A DNA stretch of 64,000 nucleotides, from NCBI GenBank assembly GCA_021462855.1, contig JAJTXQ010000046.1:40598-104597 (forward strand), written 5' to 3'. Position numbers and translations under genes: made by a program. The stretch is from Dehalococcoidia bacterium (lineage in GTDB: Bacteria; Chloroflexota; Dehalococcoidia; DSTF01; JACRBR01). The notes beneath the pieces were generated by a model that ran no database searches, was not told the DNA's origin, and worked only from the letters and a program-made list of their open reading frames with translations. Positions 17,623 through 27,412 of this stretch are shown here, piece after piece; the stretch's first letter is position 1; each line of letters opens with the position of its first letter.

Positions 17623-18894
17623 ATGCACGGACGGAATGGGCGCCGGTGGCTCCCGCTTTCGGTCGCGGCGGCGCTGCTCGCGCTGTTCGCGATGGTGGCG
17701 GTGGCCTGCGGTGACGATGACGATGACGGCGGCGGCGACCAGACGCCGGCCGCGACCAAGCCCGCCGGCCAGACGCCGGCCGCGACGCAGCCCAGCGGCG
17801 GCGGCGACACCATCACCATCAAGAAGGGCGACAAGATCAAGGTCGGCATCAGCACCACGCTGACGACCGACAACGCGCAGCTTGGCATCCCGATCCGCGA
17901 TGGCGCGCTGCTCGCGATCAAGCAGAAGGGCACGATCAAGGACTTCGAGATCGAGGGTATCGCGGAAGACGACCTGTGCTCCGGCCCGGGCTCCGTCACC
18001 GCCGCCCAGAAGCTCCTGTCCGAGGACGTGGTCGCCGTCCAGGGCGCCATGTGCTCGAGCGGCACCGTCGCCGCGCTCGACACCTACGCGCAGGAGAACG
18101 TGCTCGTGATCAGCGGCTCGTCGACCGGCGTGCAGGTGACCGACCCGCCGAAGGCGAACTTCCTGCGCACGGCATGGAACGACGCAACCCAGGGCGCCGA
18201 GATGGCCAAGTACGCCTGCACGACGCTCGCCAAGAAGAACGCCGTGCTGGTCAACGACCAGAGCGTCTACGGCAAGGGCCTCATGGACGTCTTCAAGGAG
18301 GCGTACACCGGCGCCGGCTGCACCGTCGCCTCGGAAGAGGCGGTGACGGTCGGCGAGAAGGACTTCAGCCCGGTCGTCACGAAGATCAAGGGTGAGAACC
18401 CCGACATCGTGGTCTTCGGCGGCTTCATCGCCGAGGGCGCCGTGCTCGTCCGCCAGCTGAGGGACGCGAGCGTGACCGCCGACTTCATGGGCGCCGACGG
18501 CATCGCCGACGCCAAGTTCATCGAGCAAGCCGGCGGCGCGGCCGAGGGCGCGTACGTCAGCCGCGGCCCGACGCCTGCCGAGAGCACGGCGTACGACAAG
18601 TTCGCCGGCGAGTACGAAGCCGAGTACGGCGAGAAAGCCGGCCAGTTCAGCGAGCACGCCTACGATGCGATGAACGTCATCCTCGCCGCCATCGAGGCGA
18701 GCGCCACGGTGGACGCCGACGGCAACCTCGTCATCGACCGGCAGGCGCTGATCGACGCCGCGCACGACGTGAAGCTCCCGGACGGCGCATCCGGCCCGAT
18801 CGAGTTCAACGCGGACGGCGACCGCGTCATCGCCGCCGGCACGGTGAACCGCATCGACCAGGTCAAGGACGGCGCGCTGGAGCGCATCCAGTAG
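17623..18894 (+). CDS. livK: branched-chain amino-acid ABC transporter binding lipoprotein
   Basis: A 423-residue type I periplasmic-binding protein (LivK/Leu-Ile-Val family). The signal peptide ends with a lipobox at VAVAC (Cys29), followed by an Asp/Gly-rich linker to about residue 60. The mature part has KVGISTTLTTDNAQLGIPIRDG, AVQGAMCSSGTVAALDTYAQE (ligand-site Ser/Thr) and late FSEHAYDAMNVILAAIEA. It captures branched-chain or related amino acids outside the membrane. It is first in a five-gene operon with two permeases and two ATPases. The ligand may be another amino acid or amide, as the family is broad. Confidence 0.9.
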   Translation: MHGRNGRRWLPLSVAAALLALFAMVAVACGDDDDDGGGDQTPAATKPAGQTPAATQPSGGGDTITIKKGDKIKVGISTTLTTDNAQLGIPIRDGALLAIKQKGTIKDFEIEGIAEDDLCSGPGSVTAAQKLLSEDVVAVQGAMCSSGTVAALDTYAQENVLVISGSSTGVQVTDPPKANFLRTAWNDATQGAEMAKYACTTLAKKNAVLVNDQSVYGKGLMDVFKEAYTGAGCTVASEEAVTVGEKDFSPVVTKIKGENPDIVVFGGFIAEGAVLVRQLRDASVTADFMGADGIADAKFIEQAGGAAEGAYVSRGPTPAESTAYDKFAGEYEAEYGEKAGQFSEHAYDAMNVILAAIEASATVDADGNLVIDRQALIDAAHDVKLPDGASGPIEFNADGDRVIAAGTVNRIDQVKDGALERIQ

Positions 18895-18920
18895 TCCGCG
18901 CCCGGGCAACGTAACGAGGG

Positions 18921-18952
18921 ACGCCGGGAGGCCAGCGCTGGCCTCCCGGCGT
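18921..18952. repeat. 32-bp perfect palindrome between livK and livH
   Basis: ACGCCGGGAGGCCAGC (18921-18936) is followed directly by its exact reverse complement (18937-18952). As RNA it makes a 14-16 bp hairpin with almost no loop and no T-tract. It may stabilise the livK 3' end or reduce read-through into the permease genes. Confidence 0.8.
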
Positions 18953-18983
18953 CGTGCAACAGGCCGGGAGCACCGAGGGGCCG

Positions 18984-19891
<908 letters not shown>

Positions 19892-19895
<4 letters not shown>

Positions 19896-21118
19896 TGCAG
19901 CGGTTCGAGGCCACGCGCGCGCTCACCCGCGCGCTCGACAACGCGAACGCCCGCGCGCGCGCCGCCTTCGACGCGATCCCGTTGATCCGCTGGATCCTGC
20001 CGCTTGCGCTCGGCGTCGTCGGCGCGCTTTCGCCGCAGTGGTTCGACACGCGGCCCACCTACGCGCTGATGGTGCTGATCACGTACCTGCTGCTGCGGAC
20101 CTCGACGAACGTCTTCGGCCTGGCCGTGCTCGCGGCCATGCTCGTCTACCTGCCGATGGAGATGGACCGCTTCGAGCGCGGCATCCTCTTCGACATCGCG
20201 CTGTACACCATGCTGGGCATCGGGCTGAACATCGTCGTCGGCTACGCCGGGCTGCTCGACCTGGGATACGTCGCGTTCTTCGCGAGCGGAGCCTACATCT
20301 TCGCGCTCGTCGTCGCGCCGGAGGCGGGCGGCGGATGGGACATCGGCGCGAGCTTCTGGCTGATGATCCCGGCGGCGATGGCGCTCGCCGCCGCCCTCGG
20401 CGTCGCGCTCGGGCTGCCGGTGCTGCGGCTGCGCGGCGACTACCTGGCGATCGTCACGCTCGGCTTCGGCGAGATCATCCGGCTCATGCTCAACAACCGC
20501 GACGACATCACGAACGGGCCGCGCGGCGTCTACCTCATCCCGAAGGCCCACTTCTTCGACAAGGAGCTGACCGGGCCCTACGAGCTGTACTTCCTCGTGC
20601 TCGCCGGCGTGTTCATCGCGGCCTTCGCCGCGGAGCGCATCCGCGACTCGCGCGTCGGCCGCGCGTGGGAAGCGATCCGCGAGGACGAGGACGCGGCCTC
20701 GGCCATGGGCGTGAACACCACGTTCTACAAGCTGCTCGCCTTCGCCATCGGCGCGGCGATCGGTGGCGGCGGCGGCGTCATCTACGCCGCCAAGCAGACG
20801 GCGATCTTCCCCCGCGACTTCGACCTCGACGTCTCCATCAACGTGCTCGCGCTCGTGATCATCGGCGGCATGGGCAACGTGCGCGGCGTCGTGCTCGGCG
20901 CCATGCTGCTCATTGGCCTGCCGGAGGTGCTGCGCGACTTCAGCATCGAGTTCGCCTTCATCGACCTGGCGAACATCGGCGCCGACTACCGGCTCGTGAT
21001 CTTCGGCGCCGCGCTCGTCGCGATCATGGTGCTCCGCCCGGAAGGGCTGCTCCCCTCTCGCCGCCGCGCCGCGGAGTTCGAGCAGGCCGAGATGCTGGAG
21101 TCGGAGCTCGCGACCTGA
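19892..21118 (+). CDS. livM: branched-chain amino-acid ABC permease, LivM type
   Basis: A 408-residue permease, longer than LivH as usual. Hydrophobic helices fill residues 25-380. Marks are GLNIVVGYAGLLDLGYVAFFASGAY and the coupling loop WEAIREDEDAASAMGVNTTFYKLLAFAIGA. A cytoplasmic tail rich in Arg/Glu ends the protein. The ATG at 19892 overlaps the livH stop (ATGA). The next gene starts within its stop codon. Confidence 0.9.
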
Positions 21119-21906
21119 TGCCGCCGCTGCTTTCCGTCCGCAACGTCACGCGCAGGTTCGAGGGTCTCACCGCGCTCAACGACGTGAGCATGGAGGTCGA
21201 GCCGCGCACGATCGCCGGCGTGATCGGCCCGAACGGCGCGGGGAAGACGACGCTGTTCAACGTCCTCACCGGCTTTTACCGCCCGACATCGGGCGAGGTG
21301 TGGTTCGAGGGGCGGCGCATCGACCGGCTGCCGCTGCACGGCATCGCCGCGGCGGGCATCAGCCGCACATTCCAGAACATCCGCCTGTTCGCGAACATGA
21401 CGGCGATCGAGAACGTGCTCGTCGGGCAGCACATCCACCTCAAGACCAACTTCGCCACGGCGATCGTGCGCCCGCCGTCGGTGACGCGCGAGGAGCGCTC
21501 GGCGGTGAAGACGGCGGTCGAGCTGCTGAGGTTCGCCGGCCTGACACGGCGGGAGAACGAGCTCGCGCGCAACCTCGCGTACGGCGAGCAGCGCCGGCTC
21601 GAAATCGCGCGCGCGCTCGCCGTCCGTCCGCGCCTGCTGCTGCTCGACGAGCCGACCGCCGGCATGAACCCGGGCGAAGCCGCCGGCATGATCAAGCTCA
21701 TCCGCGCCCTGCGCGACGACATGCTCATGACCATCGTCCTCATCGAGCACTCGATGCGCGTCGTGATGGGCGTCTGCGAGCGCATCACGGTACTCGACCA
21801 CGGCGAGAAGATCAGCGAGGGCCGCCCGGAGGAAGTACAGCAGGACCGCCGCGTGATCGAGGCCTACCTCGGCACGGGGCAGATCATCACGGACGGGCGG
21901 GCATGA
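21118..21906 (+). CDS. livG: branched-chain amino-acid ABC ATPase, LivG type
   Basis: A 262-residue ATPase: Walker A GPNGAGKTT, the LivG mark SRTFQNIRLFANMTAIENVLVG, signature in RNLAYGEQRRLEIARAL (degenerate LSGGQ as usual for LivG), Walker B LLLDEPTAGMNP and His-switch in LIEHSMRVVM. The LivG subtype is shown by the NIRLF(A) motif and by MNPGEA after the Walker B. Its ATG overlaps the livM stop (TGATG) and its own stop overlaps livF (ATGA), so translation is coupled. Confidence 0.92.
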   Translation: MPPLLSVRNVTRRFEGLTALNDVSMEVEPRTIAGVIGPNGAGKTTLFNVLTGFYRPTSGEVWFEGRRIDRLPLHGIAAAGISRTFQNIRLFANMTAIENVLVGQHIHLKTNFATAIVRPPSVTREERSAVKTAVELLRFAGLTRRENELARNLAYGEQRRLEIARALAVRPRLLLLDEPTAGMNPGEAAGMIKLIRALRDDMLMTIVLIEHSMRVVMGVCERITVLDHGEKISEGRPEEVQQDRRVIEAYLGTGQIITDGRA

Positions 21907-22625
21907 CGGCCGAGCGCGCGTATCTCGAGCTGGCTGAGGTCGTCTCGGGTTACGGGCAGATCATGGCGATCAAGGGCGTGTCGTTGCGCGTCGAGCGGGG
22001 CGAAATCGTCGCCCTGATCGGCTCGAACGGCGCCGGCAAGTCGACGACGCTGCGCACGATCTCCGGCCTGCTCCGGCCGCGTTCCGGCGAGATCTGGTTC
22101 GAGGGCAGGCGCATCGACCGCGCGCCGCCCCACGAGATCGTGGCGCGCGGCGTTTCGCACGCGCCCGAGGGCCGCGCCATCTTCGCCCGCATGACGGTGA
22201 TGGATAACCTGCGACTCGGCGCGTACCGCCGCAGCGGCGCCGAGGTCGAGCGTGATATCGAGCACGTACTGACGCTGTTCCCCCGCCTGCGCGAGCGGGG
22301 GCGGCAGGACGGCGGCACGCTCTCCGGCGGCGAACAGCAGATGCTCGCCATCGCCCGCGCGCTGATGGCGCGCCCGCGCATCCTGCTGCTCGACGAGCCG
22401 TCCATGGGCCTCGCGCCGGTGCTCGTCGAGACGATCTTCCGCACCGTGCTCGAGATCAACCGCGAGGGCACGACGATCCTCCTCGTCGAGCAGAACGCGG
22501 CGATCGCGCTGCAGGTCGCGCACCGCGGCTATATCCTCGAATCCGGCGCGATCGCGCTCGAGGCGTCGGCCGCGGAACTGCGCGAGAGCGATGCCGTCCG
22601 TCGCACCTACCTCGGCATCGACTGA
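21903..22625 (+). CDS. livF: branched-chain amino-acid ABC ATPase, LivF type
   Basis: A 240-residue ATPase with Walker A GSNGAGKST, the LivF mark GVSHAPEGRAIFARMTVMDNLRLGAY, signature LSGGEQQMLAIARAL and Walker B LLLDEPSMGLAPVLVE. It pairs with LivG to drive the LivHM pore. It is the last gene of the operon; no clear hairpin follows within 190 bp. Confidence 0.92.
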   Translation: MTAERAYLELAEVVSGYGQIMAIKGVSLRVERGEIVALIGSNGAGKSTTLRTISGLLRPRSGEIWFEGRRIDRAPPHEIVARGVSHAPEGRAIFARMTVMDNLRLGAYRRSGAEVERDIEHVLTLFPRLRERGRQDGGTLSGGEQQMLAIARALMARPRILLLDEPSMGLAPVLVETIFRTVLEINREGTTILLVEQNAAIALQVAHRGYILESGAIALEASAAELRESDAVRRTYLGID

Positions 22626-22817
22626 CACGACGCGGCCGATGCACCTTGACGCCCGCCTGTCACGGAAACGCGACGTGTTACGGTATTGCAAGGCGACGGC
22701 GGGCCAGGGTCACGCTTCGCCCCGCATGCGGCCGCTAGGATCAATAGCGCGACAGCGTCGTCCCACCCACGACCGTGTCGACTTCACGCGTGTATGCCGC
22801 TGCACAAGGGAGGCCCC

Positions 22818-23582
22818 ATGGCTGCCGAGCCGCTCGTCCTCGCGATCGATGATGAATCGGGCATCCTGCGGTTGATCAAGCTCGAGCTGTCGACCCAGGG
22901 GTTCCGCGTCGTGACGGCCGAGAACGGCGAGGCGGGCCTCCGCATGGCCGAAGAGCACCGCCCGGACATCGTGCTGCTCGATATCGTCATGCCGGACATG
23001 ACCGGGCTCGAGGTGATGCGCAAACTGCGCGAGCGCACCAACATCCCGGTGATCCTGCTCACCGCAAAGGGCAGCGACTCGGACAAGGTCAAGGGGCTCG
23101 AGATGGGGGCAGACGACTATCTCGCGAAGCCGTTCAGCCCGGAAGAGCTGAGCGCGCGCGTACGCGCCGTGCTGCGCCGCACCGTCGGCTCATCGGGGAT
23201 CGAGAACGTCGTGCGCGCCGGTGAGGTCGAGGTCGACCTCAACCGGCGCCTCGTCAAGCGCAACGGCGAACTGGTGACGCTCACCCGCACGGAGTGGATG
23301 CTGCTGCAACACCTGGCGGCGAACGCCGGAAAGATCATGCTCAACGCCGAGCTGCTGTCGAAGGTCTGGGGCCCCGAGTACCGCGACGACCTGCAGTACC
23401 TGCGCGTCTGGGTATCGCGCCTGCGCCGCAAGCTCGAGGCCGAGCCCTCGCACCCGAAGCTGATCAAGACGTTCCAGGGCATCGGCTACATGTTCGACCT
23501 GGGCGACGGCTCCGGGGCCGCCGGCGCGGCCGACGAAATGGAGCCCGTCGAAGCGGGCGCCGGCGTAGACGTCGAGGTGTAG
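22818..23582 (+). CDS. OmpR/PhoB-type response regulator (orphan)
   Basis: A 254-residue two-domain regulator. The receiver (5-122) has the acidic pair in AIDDESG, phospho-acceptor Asp55 (LLDIVMPDMTG), the switch Thr in ILLTAKG and Lys104 (LAKPFSPEEL). The C-terminal winged helix (about 135-235) has LTRTEWMLLQHLAANAGKIM and VSRLRRKLEAEP, as in KdpE/RegX3 relatives, then an acidic tail. The ATG follows AAGGGAGG. There is no histidine kinase next to it, so the partner is elsewhere. The 192-bp gap upstream holds no recognised operator. Confidence 0.9.
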   Translation: MAAEPLVLAIDDESGILRLIKLELSTQGFRVVTAENGEAGLRMAEEHRPDIVLLDIVMPDMTGLEVMRKLRERTNIPVILLTAKGSDSDKVKGLEMGADDYLAKPFSPEELSARVRAVLRRTVGSSGIENVVRAGEVEVDLNRRLVKRNGELVTLTRTEWMLLQHLAANAGKIMLNAELLSKVWGPEYRDDLQYLRVWVSRLRRKLEAEPSHPKLIKTFQGIGYMFDLGDGSGAAGAADEMEPVEAGAGVDVEV

Positions 23583-24524
23583 CTAGCGCCCCTCGCCGAT
23601 CAGCGCGTCCGCCGCCGCGTGCGGGTCGAGCGACCGCGCGGCGACCTCCTCCACCAGCGCGTCGAGCCTGCCGTCGGCGCCCTGCGCCATCACCAGCCGG
23701 TCGATGAGCCGCTGCCGCGCCAGCGCGAGCACCTGGTGCCGCGCCTGCTCGCGACGGTGCGCCTCCCGCACCCCCGACGCCCCGAGGTAGGTGCGGTGCT
23801 CCTCCAGCGCGTCGGCCAGGTCGCCGATGCCCTCGCCGAGCGCCGATGCGGTGCGCACGATCGGCGTCAGCCGCCCGCTGCGCGACGCCTCGACGATCGT
23901 CCGCAACTGGCGCGCGAGCAGGTCGGCGTTCGGCAGGTCGCATTTGTTCACCACGAGGACGTCGGCGATCTCCATGATCCCCGCCTTCATCGCCTGCACA
24001 TCGTCACCGGAGCCCGGCGTCAGCACGACCACCGTCGTATCGGCCATCATCGCCACTTCCACCTCGTCCTGTCCCGCGCCGACGGTCTCGATGAGGACGA
24101 TGTCCTTGCCGAAGGCGTCGAGCGCCGTCACCACGCCCGACGTCGCCGGCGCCAGCCCGCCGAGCGCGCCGCGCGTCGCCATGCTGCGCAGGAACACCTG
24201 CGGGTCTGCGGTCAGGTCCTGCATGCGGATGCGGTCACCGAGCAATGCGCCGTGCGAGAACGGACTCGTCGGGTCGATCGCCACGATGCCGAGCGTGCGA
24301 CCGCGGGCGCGGAACTCCCGTGCCAGCGCGCCCGTCAGCGTGCTTTTACCCGACCCGGCGGACCCCGTGAGGCCGACCGTGTGCGCGTTGCCCGAACGCG
24401 GGTAGAGCGCGGCGAGCGCGCGGCGCCCCGCGGGCGTGTCGTTCTCGATCTGCGTCAGGACGCGGCCGAGCGCGCGGCGATTGCCCGCGAGCAACTGCTC
24501 GACGAGCGCTTCGATCGGGGCCAC
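23583..24524 (-). CDS. meaB: methylmalonyl-CoA mutase-associated GTPase MeaB
   Basis: A 313-residue G3E-family GTPase (ArgK/MeaB). It has P-loop GSAGSGKST (about 52-60), VAIDPTSPFSHGALLGDRIRM (switch region), ETVGAGQDEVEVAMMADTTVVV and the guanine site NKCD. It guards and reloads the B12 cofactor of methylmalonyl-CoA mutase. The GTG start lies 4 nt after the B12-binding subunit gene's stop, on the same strand, which supports the role. The large mutase subunit is not in this window. Confidence 0.92.
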   Translation of the reverse strand: MAPIEALVEQLLAGNRRALGRVLTQIENDTPAGRRALAALYPRSGNAHTVGLTGSAGSGKSTLTGALAREFRARGRTLGIVAIDPTSPFSHGALLGDRIRMQDLTADPQVFLRSMATRGALGGLAPATSGVVTALDAFGKDIVLIETVGAGQDEVEVAMMADTTVVVLTPGSGDDVQAMKAGIMEIADVLVVNKCDLPNADLLARQLRTIVEASRSGRLTPIVRTASALGEGIGDLADALEEHRTYLGASGVREAHRREQARHQVLALARQRLIDRLVMAQGADGRLDALVEEVAARSLDPHAAADALIGEGR

Positions 24525-24528
24525 GGGG

Positions 24529-24948
24529 TCAGGCGCTGACCGGGCGCGCGTCGGCCCAGTCGTTGACGAACTTGATGATGTCCGCCGTCGAGGTGCCCGG
24601 GCCGAAGATCGCCCGGAACCCCATCCCCTTCAGCGGCTCAATGTCCGCGTCGGGGATGATGCCGCCGGCGAACATCAGCACGTCCGCCGGGTCGATCTCC
24701 CGCGACTTCAGCGCGTCGATCACGCGCGGGAACAACTCCATGTGCGCGCCCGACAGGATGCTCAGGCCGATGACGTCGACGTCTTCCTGGAGCGCCGCCT
24801 CGGCGATCATGTCCGGCGTCTGGCGGATGCCTGTGTAGATGACCTCCATGCCAGCATCGCGCAGCGCGCGCGCGACGACCTTCGCGCCACGGTCATGGCC
24901 ATCGAGCCCCGGCTTGGCGATCAGCACCCGCAGTTTCATATCCGTCAT
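24529..24948 (-). CDS. mcmA2: methylmalonyl-CoA mutase, B12-binding subunit
   Basis: A 139-residue stand-alone cobalamin-binding domain. It shows the DxHxxG motif in [18 protein letters not shown] (His is the lower axial ligand of Co), [14 protein letters not shown] and [17 protein letters not shown]. With a separate large subunit it rearranges methylmalonyl-CoA to succinyl-CoA. The ATG at 24948 follows TATCAT by 9 nt; an ATG at 24939 is also possible. It lies between a triple-VOC protein gene and meaB. It could serve a related acyl-CoA mutase instead. Confidence 0.9.
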   Translation of the reverse strand: MTDMKLRVLIAKPGLDGHDRGAKVVARALRDAGMEVIYTGIRQTPDMIAEAALQEDVDVIGLSILSGAHMELFPRVIDALKSREIDPADVLMFAGGIIPDADIEPLKGMGFRAIFGPGTSTADIIKFVNDWADARPVSA

Positions 24949-24957
24949 CGCGTGGGG

Positions 24958-24963
24958 ATGATA
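24958..24963 (-). promoter_or_regulatory. -10 box before mcmA2
   Basis: Minus-strand TATCAT ends 9 nt before the ATG at 24948. It would allow mcmA2-meaB to be expressed apart from the upstream genes. Confidence 0.35.
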
Positions 24964-24996
24964 GGAAACGCCCGCGGTTATGGCAACGCGGGCGCC

Positions 24997-26358
24997 CTAG
25001 AGCACCTCTGGCAGACGTTGCACGAGTTCTACCTGCACGCCGTTCGCCGCTTCGCGGGCGATGCGGGCGACGCGTGTGCCGGGAATGACGCCGTACTCCG
25101 GATCCGATACGTAGATGCCCTTCCCGCGGAGGTCGCGCACCGCCGCATCGATGTCGTCGACTTCGATCGCGATGCCGTACATGCCCGGCCCGCGCTCGGC
25201 GACCCAGCGCGCGACCCTGTGATCGGGCGACAGCGCCTGCGCGATCTGCACGAACGCGTTGCCCGCCGGCACGTCGACCAAGCGCACGGCCACGCCGGGC
25301 GGCTCAGCGGCATCGCCGGGCGCCAGGCCGAGCGTCGCGCGCCACGTCTCGGCGGCCGCGGCCGCGTCCTCGGTGACGACGGACACGTGGTCAAGTCCGA
25401 GCGCGGCGAACGCGCGGCGCGGCGCGCTGTTGTCGTACGCGCGCCCCTGCGGCGCCCGCGACTCCGCGCGGAACGACTCCGGCGTATGCTCGATGAGCAG
25501 CGTCGGCACGCCGTGCGTGTGTTCGCCCTTCACCGTCGCGACGAGCGTGCCCGGCTTGATCCCCGGCCGCGCGTCCGACACATCGACGCCCGCCGCGCGC
25601 AGCCGCTCCACCGTCGCGCGCAGGTCGCCGACGCCCCACGCCAGGCCCCACAACCGGTCAGGTTTGCCCAGTCCCTCTTCCGTCTGCTCCGCGCCGCCGC
25701 TGATCTCGACCGTGATGTCGCCGAGGCGAAAGAACAGGATGCGCCGGTCGCGCTCGGGAAACGTGCGGTCCAGCGCGAGCCGCGCGCCGATCTGCGTGCC
25801 CCACAGCTTGCGCGACGCCTCCATGTCCGGCGACAGCACTACCGCATGGTCCATGCGTGTAACGCAGGCGCCCTCGGCGGCGTTCGGCTCGGCCATGGGC
25901 AGCGTGCTGGTGCCCCAGCCGTGCTCGATGAACAACAGGCGGACGCCGCGCGACTCCTTGCCCACGACCGCGGCGTTCCGCCACGTGCGCCGCGCCCCCG
26001 TCATCCAGTCGAGGCCTTCGCCGGGGGCAGGGTCCTGCACCGGCAAGCCGGTGTCGCGCAGCTCGCGCACCGCCGCGTCGATGCTCTTCGTCCCGAGCGC
26101 GAGGCCGTACAGCCCTTCTCCCTCTTCGAGGAAGTTCTTGAGCGGGCCCGACCAGCGGCCGCGCTTCTTCTCGTCGTCGGCCAGCGCGAGCAGCTCGACG
26201 TACGTGTTTTCGATGCGGAACAGGCGGTTCTTGGTGCCGTACTGCGGGTGCGAGCCGCGCCACGATGGCTCCCGGCCCAGCAGCGCCTCGTAGTCCGCCG
26301 ACGCCGCATCGAGGTCGCGCACGGCGATGATCACGTGGTCGAGCGTGAAGTTAGGCAT
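24997..26358 (-). CDS. triple VOC-domain protein
   Basis: A 453-residue protein made of three vicinal-oxygen-chelate (glyoxalase-fold) modules at about 5-155, 165-300 and 335-448. Each begins with a D-H-(V/A)-(I/S/V)-x-V pattern (LDHVIIAVRDLDAA, MDHAVVLSPDMEAS, LDHVSVVTEDAAAA). Modules 1 and 2 end with (I/L)LFIEHGWG or LLIEHTPES, giving the family's metal Glu. Module 3 is more degenerate. The gene overlaps the epimerase gene by 8 nt and precedes mcmA2, so it is in the methylmalonyl-CoA operon. Its reaction is unknown; an epimerase- or dioxygenase-like role is a guess. Confidence 0.75.
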   Translation of the reverse strand: MPNFTLDHVIIAVRDLDAASADYEALLGREPSWRGSHPQYGTKNRLFRIENTYVELLALADDEKKRGRWSGPLKNFLEEGEGLYGLALGTKSIDAAVRELRDTGLPVQDPAPGEGLDWMTGARRTWRNAAVVGKESRGVRLLFIEHGWGTSTLPMAEPNAAEGACVTRMDHAVVLSPDMEASRKLWGTQIGARLALDRTFPERDRRILFFRLGDITVEISGGAEQTEEGLGKPDRLWGLAWGVGDLRATVERLRAAGVDVSDARPGIKPGTLVATVKGEHTHGVPTLLIEHTPESFRAESRAPQGRAYDNSAPRRAFAALGLDHVSVVTEDAAAAAETWRATLGLAPGDAAEPPGVAVRLVDVPAGNAFVQIAQALSPDHRVARWVAERGPGMYGIAIEVDDIDAAVRDLRGKGIYVSDPEYGVIPGTRVARIAREAANGVQVELVQRLPEVL

Positions 26359-26779
26359 GCGCCGGCTCCTCGCTCGGCTCGTCGAGCGGCTGGCACAGCT
26401 CGACCAGCGCGCCGCCCATCGCCCGCGGGTGCAGAAAGCAGATCCGCCCCGCGAGCCCGATCCGCGTCACCTGGTCGATCAGCTCGACCTGCTTCTGTCG
26501 CAGCGCGCCCAGGTCGCGCTCGACGTCATCGACCTCGAAGCAGATGTGGTGCAGCCCCTCGCCCTTGCTCTCGAGGTAGCGGGCGACGCCATTGTCGGTG
26601 ACGACCGGCTCGAGCAGCTCGATCTCGCTGTCGCCAAGCGTCAGCAGCGCGGCCTTGACGCCCTGCTCCTCGATCGTCTCGAGCTTGTGCACGTGCAGGC
26701 CAAGCGTGTCGCGCCAGAAGCGCATCGCCTGCTCCATGTCGCGCACGACGACGCCGACGTGGTGGACCCTCTTGATCAT
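26351..26779 (-). CDS. mce: methylmalonyl-CoA epimerase
   Basis: A 142-residue VOC enzyme, the usual size. It has HHVGVVVRDMEQAMRFW with the first metal His, IELLEPV, GLHHICFEVDD with the second His and the C-terminal LVELCQP metal Glu. It interconverts (S)- and (R)-methylmalonyl-CoA, feeding the mutase. Position at the head of an operon with a B12 subunit and MeaB supports this over other VOC functions. The start lies 9 nt after TAGACT, with no ribosome site. Confidence 0.88.
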   Translation of the reverse strand: MIKRVHHVGVVVRDMEQAMRFWRDTLGLHVHKLETIEEQGVKAALLTLGDSEIELLEPVVTDNGVARYLESKGEGLHHICFEVDDVERDLGALRQKQVELIDQVTRIGLAGRICFLHPRAMGGALVELCQPLDEPSEEPAHA

Positions 26780-26788
26780 CGCGTCGGG

Positions 26789-26794
26789 AGTCTA
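26789..26794 (-). promoter_or_regulatory. -10 box of methylmalonyl-CoA operon
   Basis: Minus-strand TAGACT ends 9 nt before the epimerase ATG at 26779, with no Shine-Dalgarno sequence. A leaderless operon start is likely. Confidence 0.4.
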
Positions 26795-26825
26795 CCCGAG
26801 CCCGCGGCGAGGCAAAACGGCGCGC

Positions 26826-27287
26826 TCACGCGAGCCCGAGCGACGCGCGGTACTCGCGCAGCGCCGGAAGGTGCTCCTCGTAATGACCGTAGCCGCTCGC
26901 CTCCAGCAGCCGGTTGACCGTCTTGCCCTCGCCATAGCGGTCATCGGCGATCGCCCGCGCGGCGCGGAGGTAGGTGGCGAATGACTGCCGCAGATCGGCC
27001 ACGACGGTAGCCGGGCCCTGGGGCCGCATCGCCGCGGCAAAGCCGGCGTTCCAGCGGTCGGCATCGCTGTAGTCGACGCCCTCCGGCGTCGGCTTCTCGC
27101 CGCGCGCCATGCGTTCCATCGCGCCGGCCATCGTGTGGTGCCACCCGGCAAGGTGCGCGAGGACGTCCTTCACCGACCACTGGTCGTAGAACACGCGCGT
27201 CATCTGCGCATCGTCCATGCCGCCGATCGCCTTCAGCACGTCCGCGAATCCGCGCTCCACCTTCGCGATCGCCGTCGCCTTGTCCAT
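26826..27287 (-). CDS. DinB-like four-helix protein (ClbS/DfsB, DUF1706 type)
   Basis: A 153-residue helical protein with the DinB/DUF1706 pattern: DQWSVKDVLAHLAGWHHTM carries the conserved W-x-V-x-D-x-x-x-H and a following His, and a late GHYEEHLP carries the third conserved His. Family members bind a metal or thiol cofactor or protect from genotoxins (ClbS). The ATG at 27287 has AAGGAG upstream. It is 47 nt from the methylmalonyl-CoA operon start and probably separate. Two other DinB-fold proteins occur in the window. Confidence 0.7.
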   Translation of the reverse strand: MDKATAIAKVERGFADVLKAIGGMDDAQMTRVFYDQWSVKDVLAHLAGWHHTMAGAMERMARGEKPTPEGVDYSDADRWNAGFAAAMRPQGPATVVADLRQSFATYLRAARAIADDRYGEGKTVNRLLEASGYGHYEEHLPALREYRASLGLA

Positions 27288-27412
27288 CGTGCGTCTCCTT
27301 CCGTCGCTCCTGCCCGTCCCCAGTATGCCCGCGGGCGCCACGCTACGGCAGGGGCGATCCTGTGCGATACTGGCGCTGCCGCCGGGATGCTTCCCGCACG
27401 AAAGGACAACGC

